A stretch of 19,175 bases of DNA from Leptospirales bacterium (GTDB taxonomy: Bacteria > Spirochaetota > Leptospiria > Leptospirales > Leptonemataceae). Both the position numbers and the translations under genes were made by a program. Positions 7,926 to 15,230 of this stretch are shown here, in pieces (position 1 is the stretch's first letter; each line of letters begins with the position of its first letter). The stretch is from NCBI GenBank assembly GCA_014238825.1, contig JABAAI010000005.1, positions 3,169 through 22,343 of the forward strand, written 5' to 3'. The notes under the pieces were generated by a model that had not been told where the DNA came from, made no database searches, and was given only the letters and a program-made list of their open reading frames with translations.

Positions 7926-8954
7926 CTAATTCAATTTGTTTTTCAATAAAATTGCTATTAGCATTGGAGCGCCTAAGATAGCCGTTATAATATTCAGTGG
8001 CAAAGTCAACTCCATACCCGGCAATTGAGAAATAATATCAGATAACAAGGCAAAGAAGCCACCAAGTAAAATTGAAGCAAGAAACAAAATCCGATGATCT
8101 GCCATACGAAAGATAAAGCGACAAAGATGGGGTACTGCTAATCCTATAAAGGCAATTGGACCACAAAAGGCTGTGACACTAGCTCCCAAAATAGATGCGC
8201 TAATAACGATGAAAAAGCGAAGCCTCCCGACACTAAAGCCTATCGCTCTAGAGTAATTCTCTCCTAAAAGAAAGGCATTTAGAGGCTTAGTGAGAAATGA
8301 GGCACAAAACAAGCTAAAAAGCATTATTGGAATAAAAATCTCAAGTTTAGACCATGTAATTTGATTAAAAGTGCCATAGTTCCAAAAAAGAAAGCTTTGT
8401 ATTTTATCAGCAGAGCTAAAGAAAAGCAAAAGTCCTGTTATCGCATTTGCAAAATAAGAAAACATTATCCCTAAAAGAAGAAGTCCTAAGGTACCTTGCA
8501 TACGCAAAGAAAATAGCAATGCCAAACTCGTTGTTAAACCAGCTCCCAAACTGGCAGCTACGATTAGGGAGAACTCACCACGTAACTGCTCTGGGTTAAA
8601 GACAAGTTGTAAGCTTTCTGTTGCCAAAATGAGCAATGATACCCCTAAACTTGCTCCTGAAGTAATTCCTAGAACGTATGGACCTGCAAGTGGGTTCCTA
8701 AAAAGAGTCTGTAAAAACAAACCAGCGATAGATAAACTAGCTCCAGCACACAGCGCCATAATACTCTTTGGTAGCCTATATTCTAAGATAATCGTTGACC
8801 AAGTCTTATGAGTGCTTGTCCCTCCAAATATAATATTTAAAACTTCATCTATTGGAATTGATACACTGCCACTACTAATTGAAAAAATAAAGGCTATAAG
8901 CAATAAGACGGTCAAAAAACAAAAATAAACTAATAGCTGAAACTTGCTTTTCAT
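7926..8954 (-). CDS. FecCD/BtuC-type ABC permease
   Basis: This 342-residue polytopic membrane protein is the transmembrane subunit of a type II (iron-siderophore, haem or cobalamin) importer and works as a homodimer. Family marks are LPKSIMALCAGASLSIAGLF with FRNPLAGPYVLGITSGASLG (the FecCD 'RNPLA.P..LG...GA' block), the GPIAFIGLAVPHLCRF motif that contacts the ATPase, and a C-terminal LPLNIITAILGAPMLIAILL. About ten hydrophobic helices are apparent. Its ATG overlaps the end of the binding-protein gene by 4 bp (ATGA), so translation is coupled. Confidence 0.95.
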   Translation of the reverse strand: MKSKFQLLVYFCFLTVLLLIAFIFSISSGSVSIPIDEVLNIIFGGTSTHKTWSTIILEYRLPKSIMALCAGASLSIAGLFLQTLFRNPLAGPYVLGITSGASLGVSLLILATESLQLVFNPEQLRGEFSLIVAASLGAGLTTSLALLFSLRMQGTLGLLLLGIMFSYFANAITGLLLFFSSADKIQSFLFWNYGTFNQITWSKLEIFIPIMLFSLFCASFLTKPLNAFLLGENYSRAIGFSVGRLRFFIVISASILGASVTAFCGPIAFIGLAVPHLCRFIFRMADHRILFLASILLGGFFALLSDIISQLPGMELTLPLNIITAILGAPMLIAILLKNKLN

Positions 8955-10114
8955 TTAAGTTGCTTGTACCAATTTAACTTGTGATTAGATAAAATTTTAG
9001 GATGCAGTATCATAATCATATCAGCTAAGAGTAAATGTGGTTTTATAAATGCTCCCTCAAAAAAATCATTTGCTCTATTTTCTCTCAAGCGAGCATTATT
9101 GCTATAGATATTTTTTCTTTTATAAGCCATGAAGTAGCGGTATCGATTATCTGCTTTTATTACATCTTTTAGGCTATGCCAATCTTGAGCGGGGTTAAGC
9201 CAAAAATCAGCATTCTTAGCCCTATAGAAGACAGACTCGAAATTTAATCTAATGCTAGCAGTATTTTTGTTATCATGCCATAGATAATCTCCTCCTGCAT
9301 CACTTACTATTCGAGCGAGCCAACTCCTAGCACCAGGCATATACCAAACACCTCCAAAAGGACTATTAAAAAAGACCTTTGGCCTATACTTAGAATTAAG
9401 AACTTGTTTTTTAAAATATAAATATTTGTTTTCCACCTTCTTAAAATAACGCAAAGCCTCTCTTTCTTTATTAAAAAGAAAACCTAGCAGTTTAATCCAC
9501 TCCAACCTCCCTAAGGCCTCTTCTTCCATATAGGTAGCTAACAAGAGATGATTAATTTTATTTCTAATAAAGAGAGGATGGGTATCTGAATTAGGATCAC
9601 CTATACCATAACTAAGAATAATATCTGGCTTAAGTTCAAAAATCATTTCTAGATTGATTTGCCTTCCCTTTGACACTTCTTTGATTTGACCTTTCTTAAT
9701 TCGCCTGATAATTTTTTGAGAGCTAAAATTAGCACGGCTATCTACAGCTACAAGCTTATCTAATAATCCTAAGACCTCTAATTGAATCGCTGTAGTTGTG
9801 CTTAGCACAATAATGGATTTAACAGGGACAAAAATAAGCTTCGTTTTGTCCAAATAAGAAGGAATCTTTTCTGATCTAGAAATAAGATAATACTCAAAAG
9901 CTTGTTTGGCACCAAGCCAAGGCTCTTCTATTATAACCTTAGCATAGCCCTGAAAATGTTGGATACGAAGCTTTTTAGCGTAACTAAAAGAACTTTCATA
10001 AAGAAACTTTGCCTTCTTCGAGGTATTAGCAGTGTTGCTTTTTTGCTTACAAGATAAATTAGTAAAAAATAAAACTAAAAAAACCAGATTACTGATTAGT
10101 ATTGTTTTAATCAT
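8951..10114 (-). CDS. ABC importer substrate-binding lipoprotein, FecB/BtuF type
   Basis: This lipoprotein captures the substrate (an iron complex, haem or cobalamin; not resolvable here) and delivers it to the FecCD-type permease. The frame is open from 10138, but its first eight codons (MALSIVWK) are out-of-frame remnant of a decayed zinc-ribbon gene. I place the start at the ATG at 10114, giving MIKTILISNLVFLVLFFTNLSC: charged start, hydrophobic core and a lipobox ending at Cys22. The first lobe contains KSIIVLSTTTAIQLEVLGLL and INLEMIFELKPDIILSYGIG, typical of TroA/FecB-like folds; the second lobe starts with the long linker helix and PKVFFNSPFGGVWYMPGA. The style recalls Bacteroidetes iron-transport binding proteins. 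No Shine-Dalgarno at useful spacing is seen. Confidence 0.88.
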   Translation of the reverse strand: MIKTILISNLVFLVLFFTNLSCKQKSNTANTSKKAKFLYESSFSYAKKLRIQHFQGYAKVIIEEPWLGAKQAFEYYLISRSEKIPSYLDKTKLIFVPVKSIIVLSTTTAIQLEVLGLLDKLVAVDSRANFSSQKIIRRIKKGQIKEVSKGRQINLEMIFELKPDIILSYGIGDPNSDTHPLFIRNKINHLLLATYMEEEALGRLEWIKLLGFLFNKEREALRYFKKVENKYLYFKKQVLNSKYRPKVFFNSPFGGVWYMPGARSWLARIVSDAGGDYLWHDNKNTASIRLNFESVFYRAKNADFWLNPAQDWHSLKDVIKADNRYRYFMAYKRKNIYSNNARLRENRANDFFEGAFIKPHLLLADMIMILHPKILSNHKLNWYKQLK

Positions 10115-10262
10115 CTTCCAAACAATGCTTAAAGCCATAAATACATGCTTGATATTTTTTCATTCCACATGTCTCTGCTTCCATAGCACAAATAAGGTAT
10201 TAATCTCATAAAAGACCTGTTTTATGAATAGAACATTTACGTTCCAGGACTCTTTTTGTAAA
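10107..10262 (-). pseudogene. Decayed partial copy of the zinc-ribbon gene
   Basis: This stretch aligns without gaps to 11654-11809, the 3' part of the intact zinc-ribbon gene, at a constant offset of 1547 bp. By my count 135 of 156 positions match (about 86%). It covers codons 46-96, the whole zinc-ribbon domain, but not the membrane anchor. In the ancestral frame it has two stops (Arg64 codon to TGA, Glu66 codon to TAA). Zinc ligand C58 has become His and C89 Phe. Similarity stops at the stop codon on one side and near codon 46 on the other. Its last codons overlap the start of the ABC binding-protein gene. Confidence 0.9.
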
Positions 10263-10324
10263 ATAAAAACTCTCTCCCTGTGTTTTTACTATGCAGAATC
10301 ACAAAAAGCTAATGTACTAGTCTT

Positions 10325-11617
10325 TTATATCCTTATAAAATCCCTTAAAGTATACCACCAAGAACCCAAAATAGAATACACAGCACGCAGCTTTCTTCCT
10401 CCGGGAAAAGGAAGCCAAGGAAGCTTACTAAAGAATAAAAAGTTCTTGGTATAGCCAGTGACTGCTTCGCTTAAAATTTCTCCAAAAACATGAGATGCCC
10501 CTATTCCATCCCCGCTATAGCCTTGGGCAAAGTAAGTATTTTCATCTACTTTGCCAATTTGTGGGAAACGAGAAAAAGAAATACCAATATTGCCACTCCA
10601 AGTATAGTCTATTTTCACTCCTTTTAACTGCGAAAAAATATTCTCGATATTAGGTCTTAATTTAGCTTCAATATCTTTAGGTGTCTTCACTCCATAAGTA
10701 ACACCTCCACCAAAAAGTAGGCGATAATCTTGAGAAAGGCGATAATAATCTAAAATATATCTTTCATCAGAAACACAAGCATTACTAGGAAGAATTTGCT
10801 TAGCCAATTTTTTACCTAGTGGCTCTGTTGCTACCATATGTGTAGGTAATGAGAGGATACGATATCCTAGTTTGGGAACAATATTCAAATAACCATTACC
10901 ACAAAGTAATAATTTTTTGCACCTTATTTCACCTTTATTTGTTTTTACAAGAGGCATATTGTCTTTAGTATTAATACTTACAACAGGAGAGTTTTCATAA
11001 ATCACTCCCCCTAATTTCTCTAAAGCGGCCGCTTCTCCTAATACAAGATTGAGCGGATGTAAATGCCCCGCATTCACGTCTAATAAACCACCACAATAAA
11101 GATTAGTACCTAAATGCTCTTTTAATTCTTCTCTATCTAATAACTGACTTTCTATATCGTATTTTTGCATTAACTGATATTCTTGCTTAAGCCCTTCCAT
11201 CTGTTTTGCATCATAGGCTACACAAATATTTTTAGATACTAAGCCACAGTTGATTTTATATTTTTTTGTTAATTGACGAACAATACTCACTCCTTTCTTG
11301 GCAAATCTTCCAATATAATCAGCTCTCTTATGCCCAAAAAATTGCATTGCCTTTTGATGGCTTCCGATGAAATTTACAAGATGTCCACCATTTCTACCAG
11401 AAGCTCCCCAACCTACACTTACGGCTTCTAATATAATGGGTTTATAACCTTTTTCCGCTAAAAAAAGAGCGGCTGAAATTCCTGTATAACCTGCTCCTAC
11501 AATACAAACATCAGCTTCTTGACTAGCTTGCAGACTTTTTCTTTTGGAGCTTCGATTGGCTGTTGCTTCATAGTAACTCAAAGAGTTAGGAACATTTTCA
11601 AAATAAGGCTTTTTCAT
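10325..11617 (-). CDS. FAD-dependent amine oxidase, PuuB/OrdL (DAO) family
   Basis: This is a DAO-fold flavoprotein oxidase. Relatives include gamma-glutamylputrescine oxidase PuuB and related amine or imino-acid oxidases; the substrate is not certain. From the chosen start the dinucleotide motif GAGYTG is at residues 41-46 and the ribose-binding Glu at 64, followed by GWGASGRNGG (70-79), a strong PuuB-type marker. The C-terminal block includes WSGNIGISFSRFPQIGKV, FAQGYSGDGIGASHVFGEIL and FPGGRKLR. The frame is open from 11641, but AGGAGGG sits 6 nt before the ATG at 11617 (MKKPYFENVPNS), so I use that start (430 residues). The gene is flanked by the two copies of the zinc-ribbon sequence. 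No other putrescine-catabolism gene is in the window. Confidence 0.88.
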   Translation of the reverse strand: MKKPYFENVPNSLSYYEATANRSSKRKSLQASQEADVCIVGAGYTGISAALFLAEKGYKPIILEAVSVGWGASGRNGGHLVNFIGSHQKAMQFFGHKRADYIGRFAKKGVSIVRQLTKKYKINCGLVSKNICVAYDAKQMEGLKQEYQLMQKYDIESQLLDREELKEHLGTNLYCGGLLDVNAGHLHPLNLVLGEAAALEKLGGVIYENSPVVSINTKDNMPLVKTNKGEIRCKKLLLCGNGYLNIVPKLGYRILSLPTHMVATEPLGKKLAKQILPSNACVSDERYILDYYRLSQDYRLLFGGGVTYGVKTPKDIEAKLRPNIENIFSQLKGVKIDYTWSGNIGISFSRFPQIGKVDENTYFAQGYSGDGIGASHVFGEILSEAVTGYTKNFLFFSKLPWLPFPGGRKLRAVYSILGSWWYTLRDFIRI

Positions 11618-11653
11618 TCTTATCCCTCCTAACACTGCCATTAATTATCAAAG

Positions 11654-11944
11654 TTAGTCATCTTCCAAACAATGCTTACAGCCATAAATATGTGCCTGAC
11701 GTTTTTTAACTCCTTGTGCCTCTGCTTCCATAGCACAAATAAGATATTCATCTCGTAAAAGACCTGTTTTACAAATAGGACATTTACGTTCCAACACTCT
11801 TTTTGTAAACCCAAGCTCATCTGGCTTAATTCTAAGTCTTGAATTACTAGTCATACATTGCTTAAACCAGGCCTCTATTCTCAAATAATACATGAAAATA
11901 ATAAAAACGATGATTACACCAATAAATGTTAGTATAAGCATCAT
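11654..11944 (-). CDS. Membrane-anchored small zinc-ribbon protein, function unknown
   Basis: I do not recognise a named family. The 96-residue product starts with a hydrophobic segment (residues 2-21) that should anchor it in the membrane, followed by a basic linker and a probable treble-clef or zinc-ribbon: CPIC at 55-58 and CKHC at 89-92, about 30 residues apart, with an additional Cys70. The polar domain is probably cytoplasmic, given the basic residues after the helix, but this is inference. No Shine-Dalgarno is visible; the start gives MMLILTFIGV, and either Met could be used. It sits 23 bp after the DUF721-like gene and 36 bp before the FAD oxidase start. Its zinc domain is duplicated and decayed at 10107-10262. 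Confidence 0.75.
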   Translation of the reverse strand: MMLILTFIGVIIVFIIFMYYLRIEAWFKQCMTSNSRLRIKPDELGFTKRVLERKCPICKTGLLRDEYLICAMEAEAQGVKKRQAHIYGCKHCLEDD

Positions 11945-11967
11945 AAATAACTTAATTTATAAACAAG

Positions 11968-12342
11968 CTAATTTAGCTTCGCAGAATATCGCAGCACAAT
12001 TTTTTCTATTGCACCTCTTGTTTTCACTTTAAGTTCTTTTTCTAAGACCGGCTTCTTAAACTGCAATTCGTTCATATACACCGAATGAAATACGTTTATA
12101 ATAAGTTGCTTTTCTTTCACAGTAGCAATTGAAGTATTAAGCTTCTGTTCTTTGCTAAGACTCTCCAATGACTTACGACACAAACTAAAAACTTCTTCTA
12201 AAGAAAGCGGAACTTGGGATATCTGGTCTTTCAAATCATTTTCCTGCTCTTTAGCAACAGCCTCACTTTGAGGAGATTTCTGAAAATAACCCATAAGCTT
12301 GTCCCTTGATTCGGAAATGTGGGAATAGGGAAATTGGCGCAT
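11968..12342 (-). CDS. Small protein resembling DUF721/DciA
   Basis: This 124-residue protein is mostly unremarkable in its first 60 residues, which are polar and Gln/Glu/Lys-rich. The C-terminal half (LNTSIATVKEKQLIINVFHS, then VYMNELQFKKPVLEKELKVK and IEKIVLRYSAKLN) follows the DUF721 pattern: a beta hairpin with 'L.V.V.SS.W..EL', an amphipathic helix and a final 'I..I.LR' strand. Some family members are DciA helicase loaders, normally longer and often near recF or dnaA; neither is here. The assignment rests on pattern alone, and a flagellar or other small cytosolic protein is not excluded. The start lacks a Shine-Dalgarno. Confidence 0.55.
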   Translation of the reverse strand: MRQFPYSHISESRDKLMGYFQKSPQSEAVAKEQENDLKDQISQVPLSLEEVFSLCRKSLESLSKEQKLNTSIATVKEKQLIINVFHSVYMNELQFKKPVLEKELKVKTRGAIEKIVLRYSAKLN

Positions 12343-12374
12343 GGCTATGACATAGACAAATGAACTAGCCTATA

Positions 12375-13022
12375 TTATTTTGCGATACAAATTACAGATA
12401 AGGAAGATGAACAAAGATCGGTGCTCACTCCCATATTTTTTCCAGAGAGGCTGAGGCTAGCTCCATTTGTACTCTCGTCTATACTAGTAGCCCCGTTGCA
12501 ATTATCAACGTCATAAGTACCATCTGCAGTTGTAAAGGTCCAAATAGAAGCACTAGAAGAAAGACCCAGACCAGGAAAATTATCTGTATCATCATTTATA
12601 AATAGATAAATAGCACTTTGTGAAATTTCAGGGCTTGTAAAGCTGAGAAAGTCACTCAACTCAACCGTGCTAGTATTATCCGTCAGCTTGTTACTCGTAA
12701 AGAAACTGACAAGACTATCATCAGACATACCAATAGTACTCTTAAGATTGATAAAATCATAATTGGCAGTAGAAGCAAATAAAAAGGCAGTACTAAAAGA
12801 TGCATCACTTACAGCTTCAGTAACATCACTTAGTTTATAATCTAACTGGTTCTGACATAAATCAAAATCAAAGTTACCTTGAACAGAACCTCCATGCCAG
12901 ATGGCTATCTTATCAGGAACACTATCGCAATTATAAAATAAAAAAACAAAGCTGAAAAATAACAAAAATGATAATAACTTAACTTGTAATAACATTGCTA
13001 TAGGCTTAATTTTTGCACACAT
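12375..13022 (-). CDS. Small Ser/Asp-rich lipoprotein with Cys-containing C-terminal domain
   Basis: This 215-residue product is a secreted lipoprotein: a Lys-bearing start, a strongly hydrophobic stretch (about 16-30) and a relaxed lipobox LFYNC with Cys32. A start at Met10 (12995) would give a shorter and equally good signal. The mature part is acidic and rich in Ser, Thr and Asp. The last 60 residues run IWTFTTADGTYDVDNCNGAT, then a Gly/Ser segment, then DLCSSSLSVICIAK. The pattern of a Trp, a Cys, and a final C-x7-C tail recalls the lectin-like C-terminal domain of Leptospira surface proteins (DUF1554 style); this is a visual resemblance only. It is the first gene of the minus-strand cluster left of the tRNA. 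Confidence 0.75.
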   Translation of the reverse strand: MCAKIKPIAMLLQVKLLSFLLFFSFVFLFYNCDSVPDKIAIWHGGSVQGNFDFDLCQNQLDYKLSDVTEAVSDASFSTAFLFASTANYDFINLKSTIGMSDDSLVSFFTSNKLTDNTSTVELSDFLSFTSPEISQSAIYLFINDDTDNFPGLGLSSSASIWTFTTADGTYDVDNCNGATSIDESTNGASLSLSGKNMGVSTDLCSSSLSVICIAK

Positions 13023-13144
13023 AAAAAAGTAACACCATATATAATAAACTATCGTAATAATATCAATATTTTTATTTTCTTTTTATATTTTTTAGCTATT
13101 TTTAAAATGTTTCAACAATAAAATACTTGTAAAAATATGAGACA

Positions 13145-13173
13145 TTTTCACTATTCGTGCCAGTGACTATTAG
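13145..13173 (+). promoter_or_regulatory. Candidate promoter for tRNA-Asn
   Basis: TTTTCA (13145-13150) and TATTAG (13168-13173) are separated by 17 bp and end 9 bp before the mature tRNA, the expected geometry for a short-leader tRNA transcript. Each hexamer matches four of six consensus positions. Confidence 0.35.
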
Positions 13174-13182
13174 GTCTTCTAT

Positions 13183-13255
13183 TCCCCTGTAGCTCAGCTG
13201 GTAGAGCAGTTGGCTGTTAACCAATTTGTCGCAGGTTCGAACCCTGCCGGGGGAG
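13183..13255 (+). tRNA. tRNA-Asn (anticodon GTT)
   Basis: The 73-nt cloverleaf folds by hand. Acceptor stem TCCCCTG pairs with CGGGGGA (one T-G wobble). D-arm is GCTC-AGCTGGTA-GAGC. Anticodon arm is GTTGG-CTGTTAA-CCAAT with anticodon GTT at 13216-13218. Variable loop is TTGTC. T-arm is GCAGG-TTCGAAC-CCTGC. The discriminator base is G13255. The 3' CCA is not encoded (CAA follows). It is the only plus-strand gene between two minus-strand clusters, and I see no repeat of its 3' end nearby that would mark an integration site. Confidence 0.97.
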
Positions 13256-13263
13256 CAAACAGA

Positions 13264-15099
13264 TTATTGGCCGCGATAGTAAACTTTATTGCCAGCCCTG
13301 TGAGGAGGAAGAGCTTTTTCTTTACGATTACGGGCATCTTTAAGGCTATTGACCTTAGCGGAGTCTAAGTACCAATAACTAATAATTGAATCCTCTGAAT
13401 TATACTTATCCAAGATATACTTGGGTGTACCAAAGCGATTCCAATATAGAAGTCGTGTCTTATCCGTCTGCCACAGCAAAACGTACGGTCTTAATTCTGT
13501 CAGTCGCAAATCCAAGGCACGCAAGATCTTAGTGCGCCTATTGATATTCTTTTCAAACTTTAGTTGTTCTATAAAACCATCCACCTTTTTATCTTTAAGA
13601 CCACTTATGTTTGCGGTAGCAACTTTATTTGCATAATCAGAGTGAAAAAGAGCTTCTGGATCACGAAGACGCGAACCTCCACGACTAACCCAATAAAGAT
13701 CAAACTGAAAATTATCTATCTTCTCAGTTAATGTCGCATGAGAAAGCTGCTCAATTCTAGCATCGATTCCAGAGTTTTTTAAGGCTTCTGCATATAAATT
13801 TATATGTCGTAAATCTGAGGCAGATGTAGAAAAAACTAATTTAAAAGATCTACCATCCTTTTTACGAATACCATCTTCTCCAACGCGCCAGCCAGCCTGA
13901 TCCAAGAGAACATTTGCCACAGAGGGATTGTAATCACAAAGAGGCACTTTAGGATTTATATTGTTAGGATATAAATCTGGAAAATAAGAGTTAAGTAGGA
14001 AGTACTGATTAAACATAAGATTCTCATTCATAGAAGCACGATCTAATAAATGACAAAGGGCCTTGCGAACTCGCACATCATTAAAACGATCACGACGTAA
14101 ATTGATAGCAAATCCTTGAAAACCCTTGGGTTTTTTATTGTAAATCTCTTGCCGAATGACCCAATTATTCTCTACTGATTTCAAAACATCACCCTTTGTC
14201 TGCTGCACCCACAAAGAAGAGGTGTAAACAGAATATACGTCAAATTCACCCTTTTTAAAGGCTTCCAAGGCCGCTGTACGATCCTCCATAAAGCGATAGC
14301 GAATATAATCAAAATTGTATTTATTTTGACTATAGCGAAGGCGACGACCCCACCAATTAGCGCGACGTCTTAACAAGGCATAACGATGGCGCTTTACCTC
14401 CCGAAGTTCATAAGGTCCGTTGACAACCGGAAACTTAAAATTAATTTTATTGAAATTCTTATTCTTCCAAATATGCTTGGGAAAAGCCATGAAAAATCCA
14501 GCATCCCAAAAAGCTTTCCAGTAAATCTTTTTAGACTTAATTCTAATAGTGTTTTGATTCAAGACCTCTGGTCTTTCAAAACGTCCTAGAATAACTCTAA
14601 ATGGTGTTGTAAGATGCTTAGGATTCATAATTGTATCATAATAAAATTGTACATCCTCTGCCTTGACTGCTTGCCCATCACTCCATTTAGCTTCAGGATG
14701 TATTTTAAAAGTAAAAGTTTTATTATCAGGAGACTTAGTCCAAGATTGAGCCAACTCACCCTGTGCTACATTGCGAGTCGAATGTAAAGAAATTAGCGAT
14801 TCAAAAAGAAGACCCATAATTTCGCCTGAAGTATGCCAAGTATCCAACCAATAGTTAAGAGATCTAGGAAAGGGACCACTCCATGTGGTATAGGTCCCGC
14901 CTTTTTTTACTTGTCCTCTATTGCCACTTGAAATTGGGTCATAACTCCCACTCTTCTCTACTTTATATGGCTCATCTATAATTGGCTTAAATGTACGTTG
15001 TTTTGGCTTACAAGAATAAAGGCTAATTAACAAAAAAATAGGAAACAACGCTAAAAGTAAAATATGACGAATTAATAAGAGCTGAAACATTATGACCAT
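13264..15099 (-). CDS. Extracellular solute-binding lipoprotein, family 5 (YejA-like)
   Basis: This is a periplasmic binding protein for oligopeptides or related solutes, of the subgroup that includes YejA (microcin C / peptide uptake). The 611-residue product has a signal with lipobox ISLYSC (Cys30; Cys27 if translation starts at Met4, position 15090). The mature protein has the SBP family 5 pattern: KKGGTYTTWSGPFPRSLNYW, LFESLI, FTFKIHPEAKWSDGQAVKAEDVQFYYDT, and then GFQGFAINLRRDRFNDVRVR with KALCHLLDR, which is the block most like YejA. The C-terminal tail is basic. No permease or ATPase of the YejBEF or OppBCDF type is adjacent, so the partner must lie elsewhere. It ends 9 bp from the tRNA, on the opposite strand. 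Confidence 0.9.
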   Translation of the reverse strand: MVIMFQLLLIRHILLLALFPIFLLISLYSCKPKQRTFKPIIDEPYKVEKSGSYDPISSGNRGQVKKGGTYTTWSGPFPRSLNYWLDTWHTSGEIMGLLFESLISLHSTRNVAQGELAQSWTKSPDNKTFTFKIHPEAKWSDGQAVKAEDVQFYYDTIMNPKHLTTPFRVILGRFERPEVLNQNTIRIKSKKIYWKAFWDAGFFMAFPKHIWKNKNFNKINFKFPVVNGPYELREVKRHRYALLRRRANWWGRRLRYSQNKYNFDYIRYRFMEDRTAALEAFKKGEFDVYSVYTSSLWVQQTKGDVLKSVENNWVIRQEIYNKKPKGFQGFAINLRRDRFNDVRVRKALCHLLDRASMNENLMFNQYFLLNSYFPDLYPNNINPKVPLCDYNPSVANVLLDQAGWRVGEDGIRKKDGRSFKLVFSTSASDLRHINLYAEALKNSGIDARIEQLSHATLTEKIDNFQFDLYWVSRGGSRLRDPEALFHSDYANKVATANISGLKDKKVDGFIEQLKFEKNINRRTKILRALDLRLTELRPYVLLWQTDKTRLLYWNRFGTPKYILDKYNSEDSIISYWYLDSAKVNSLKDARNRKEKALPPHRAGNKVYYRGQ

Positions 15100-15120
15100 G
15101 GTCGTCTGTAAACACTAAAT

Positions 15121-15129
15121 TTGTCCACA
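15121..15129 (+). other. Isolated DnaA-box-like 9-mer
   Basis: TTGTCCACA differs from the consensus DnaA box TTATCCACA at one base. It lies 22 bp upstream of the YejA-like start codon. A single box without neighbours is not an origin; it could be a chance match or a titration or regulatory site. Confidence 0.2.
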
Positions 15130-15203
15130 GAAAAAGAAAAAAAATTAACCACTGCTCTCTCACAACTCCAAGACGTGGATCTAGGATGTTGTCGCTTTAA
15201 GTC

Positions 15204-15228
15204 CGATGAGAGTGCGATGAGAGTGCGA
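15204..15228. repeat. 11-bp tandem duplication just past the nhaC stop
   Basis: The unit CGATGAGAGTG occurs at 15204-15214 and 15215-15225 and is followed by the first three bases of a third copy. It is a short perfect tandem repeat in the 131-bp gap between the NhaC and YejA-like genes, 3-27 bp from the nhaC stop codon. A T8 run follows downstream on the minus strand (near 15135-15145), but the intervening CCAC/GTGG stem is too weak to call a terminator. Confidence 0.6.
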
Positions 15229-15230
15229 AA

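Noticed and set aside
10114..10324. Cobalamin riboswitch or Fur box upstream of the ABC importer
   Set aside because: No conserved B12-box or Fur palindrome is visible; the region is explained by the zinc-ribbon pseudogene.
10224..10454. Plus-strand 76-residue open frame
   Set aside because: It is antisense to the zinc-ribbon pseudogene and the end of the FAD oxidase, and its sequence matches nothing recognisable.
13183..13262. Integrated element anchored in tRNA-Asn
   Set aside because: No integrase, no repeated tRNA 3' end and no phage-like genes are seen in the window.
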